Positions 63,435-64,000 of a stretch of 64,000 nucleotides of DNA are shown here, in pieces. A program made the position numbers and the translations under genes. Numbering within the stretch: the first letter of the stretch is position 1; each line of letters starts with the position of its first letter. The stretch comes from Prochilodus magdalenae (lineage: Eukaryota > Chordata > Actinopteri > Characiformes > Prochilodontidae): NCBI GenBank assembly GCA_024036415.1, contig JAMWET010001067.1:209501-273500 (forward strand), read 5' to 3'. Below the pieces are notes generated by a model. The model was given only the letters and a program-made list of their open reading frames with translations, searched no databases and was not told the DNA's origin.

Positions 63435-64000
63435 AGGCTGAGTACAAATAAGGTGTGTTTATTAAAAAAAATGAACACTTTCAATTTATATCCCACACAT
63501 TACCCCAAAGACAACTGAATCATGAAAAAGCAGTACTACAAAACATGTTGAATAAAAAAAAAAAACAACAATAAAAGAACTCAGGTTCATATTACAAGCA
63601 CTTCTTAAGATATGTACAAGCATTGTTGATTTATAGGCAAAAGGCAAACGGCTAAGAACTGCTAAAACAAACAAGTGCATGTGCAAAAATACTCTTTTCA
63701 TCCACAAGCTCTGCCTCTCCCTCTAAGTTTTGTGCCAAATATGAAAGAGTGCTATTCTGCCACACCGCTCGAGTGTGCCTTGGGGTTTAACTTTAGCCAC
63801 GATTTAGAGCGCACACCAAAGCTTGTGGAATTCAAGACAAAAAATATTCTCTCAACATGATGATGAAACTCAAGGAGAGAACACTCTTATAGGGGCCTGA
63901 TTTACTAAAGCGGCTGAGGCTTTAAAGTCAAGTTCAGTAATCAGTGATCATGAGAAACTGCATTCCCGATCAGAGCCAGATCAGATTTGTTATGCTGACA
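63435..64000 (-). other. 3' UTR end of an upstream minus-strand gene
   Basis: A minus-strand AATAAACAC lies at about 63458-63463, followed by A-rich sequence, as at a transcript end. No coding sequence reaches the window. In human, PACS1 lies immediately upstream of KLC2 in the same orientation, so pacs1 is a candidate by synteny only. The preceding 62770-63430 is unique A/T-rich sequence without features. Confidence 0.35.

Overview
The window is nuclear DNA of a bony fish, almost certainly a teleost. Evidence: vertebrate genes with GT-AG introns, dense (GA)n, (GT)n and (GATA)n microsatellites, Tc1/mariner, hAT and fold-back DNA transposon remnants, and a tRNA-derived SINE. Gene order matches human 11q13 (PACS1-KLC2 ... 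CCS-RBM14). I cannot name the species; the repeats look ostariophysan, but that is only an impression.

All four protein-coding genes lie on the minus strand, so transcription runs from high to low coordinates. In transcription order: (1) the 3' end of an unidentified upstream gene, below about 64000 to 63440, possibly pacs1 by synteny; (2) klc2, kinesin light chain 2, non-coding exon ending at 62287, 13 coding exons between 59314 and 51240, 617 aa; (3) a protein kinase D gene, 19 coding exons between 46071 and 19279, 827 aa; (4) ccs, the copper chaperone for superoxide dismutase, 8 coding exons between 18632 and 9823, 268 aa; (5) rbm14-type RNA-binding protein, non-coding exon near 6186-6245 and 3 coding exons between 3480 and 717, 557 aa, with its 3' UTR running off the left edge. 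I rebuilt every exon by hand. Splice sites, phases and codon counts agree throughout, and all four reading frames are intact.

The genes are independent housekeeping or signalling loci: kinesin-1 cargo binding, DAG-activated kinase signalling, copper delivery to SOD1, and nuclear RNA binding. The most interesting one is the protein kinase D gene. It has the full family architecture (N-terminal dimerisation domain, C1a, C1b, PH, kinase) but sits between klc2 and ccs, where mammals have no PRKD gene, so it may be a fourth vertebrate PKD ohnologue lost from mammals.

Most remaining sequence is intron. It holds three intronic minisatellites (28, 31 and 42 bp units), long pyrimidine tracts directly against three splice acceptors, an hAT element with a perfect 8-bp target duplication, a long-inverted-repeat element, fold-back elements, several Tc1/mariner remnants, a SINE and small MITE families. 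I saw no bacterial, viral or CRISPR-type system and no functional RNA gene.
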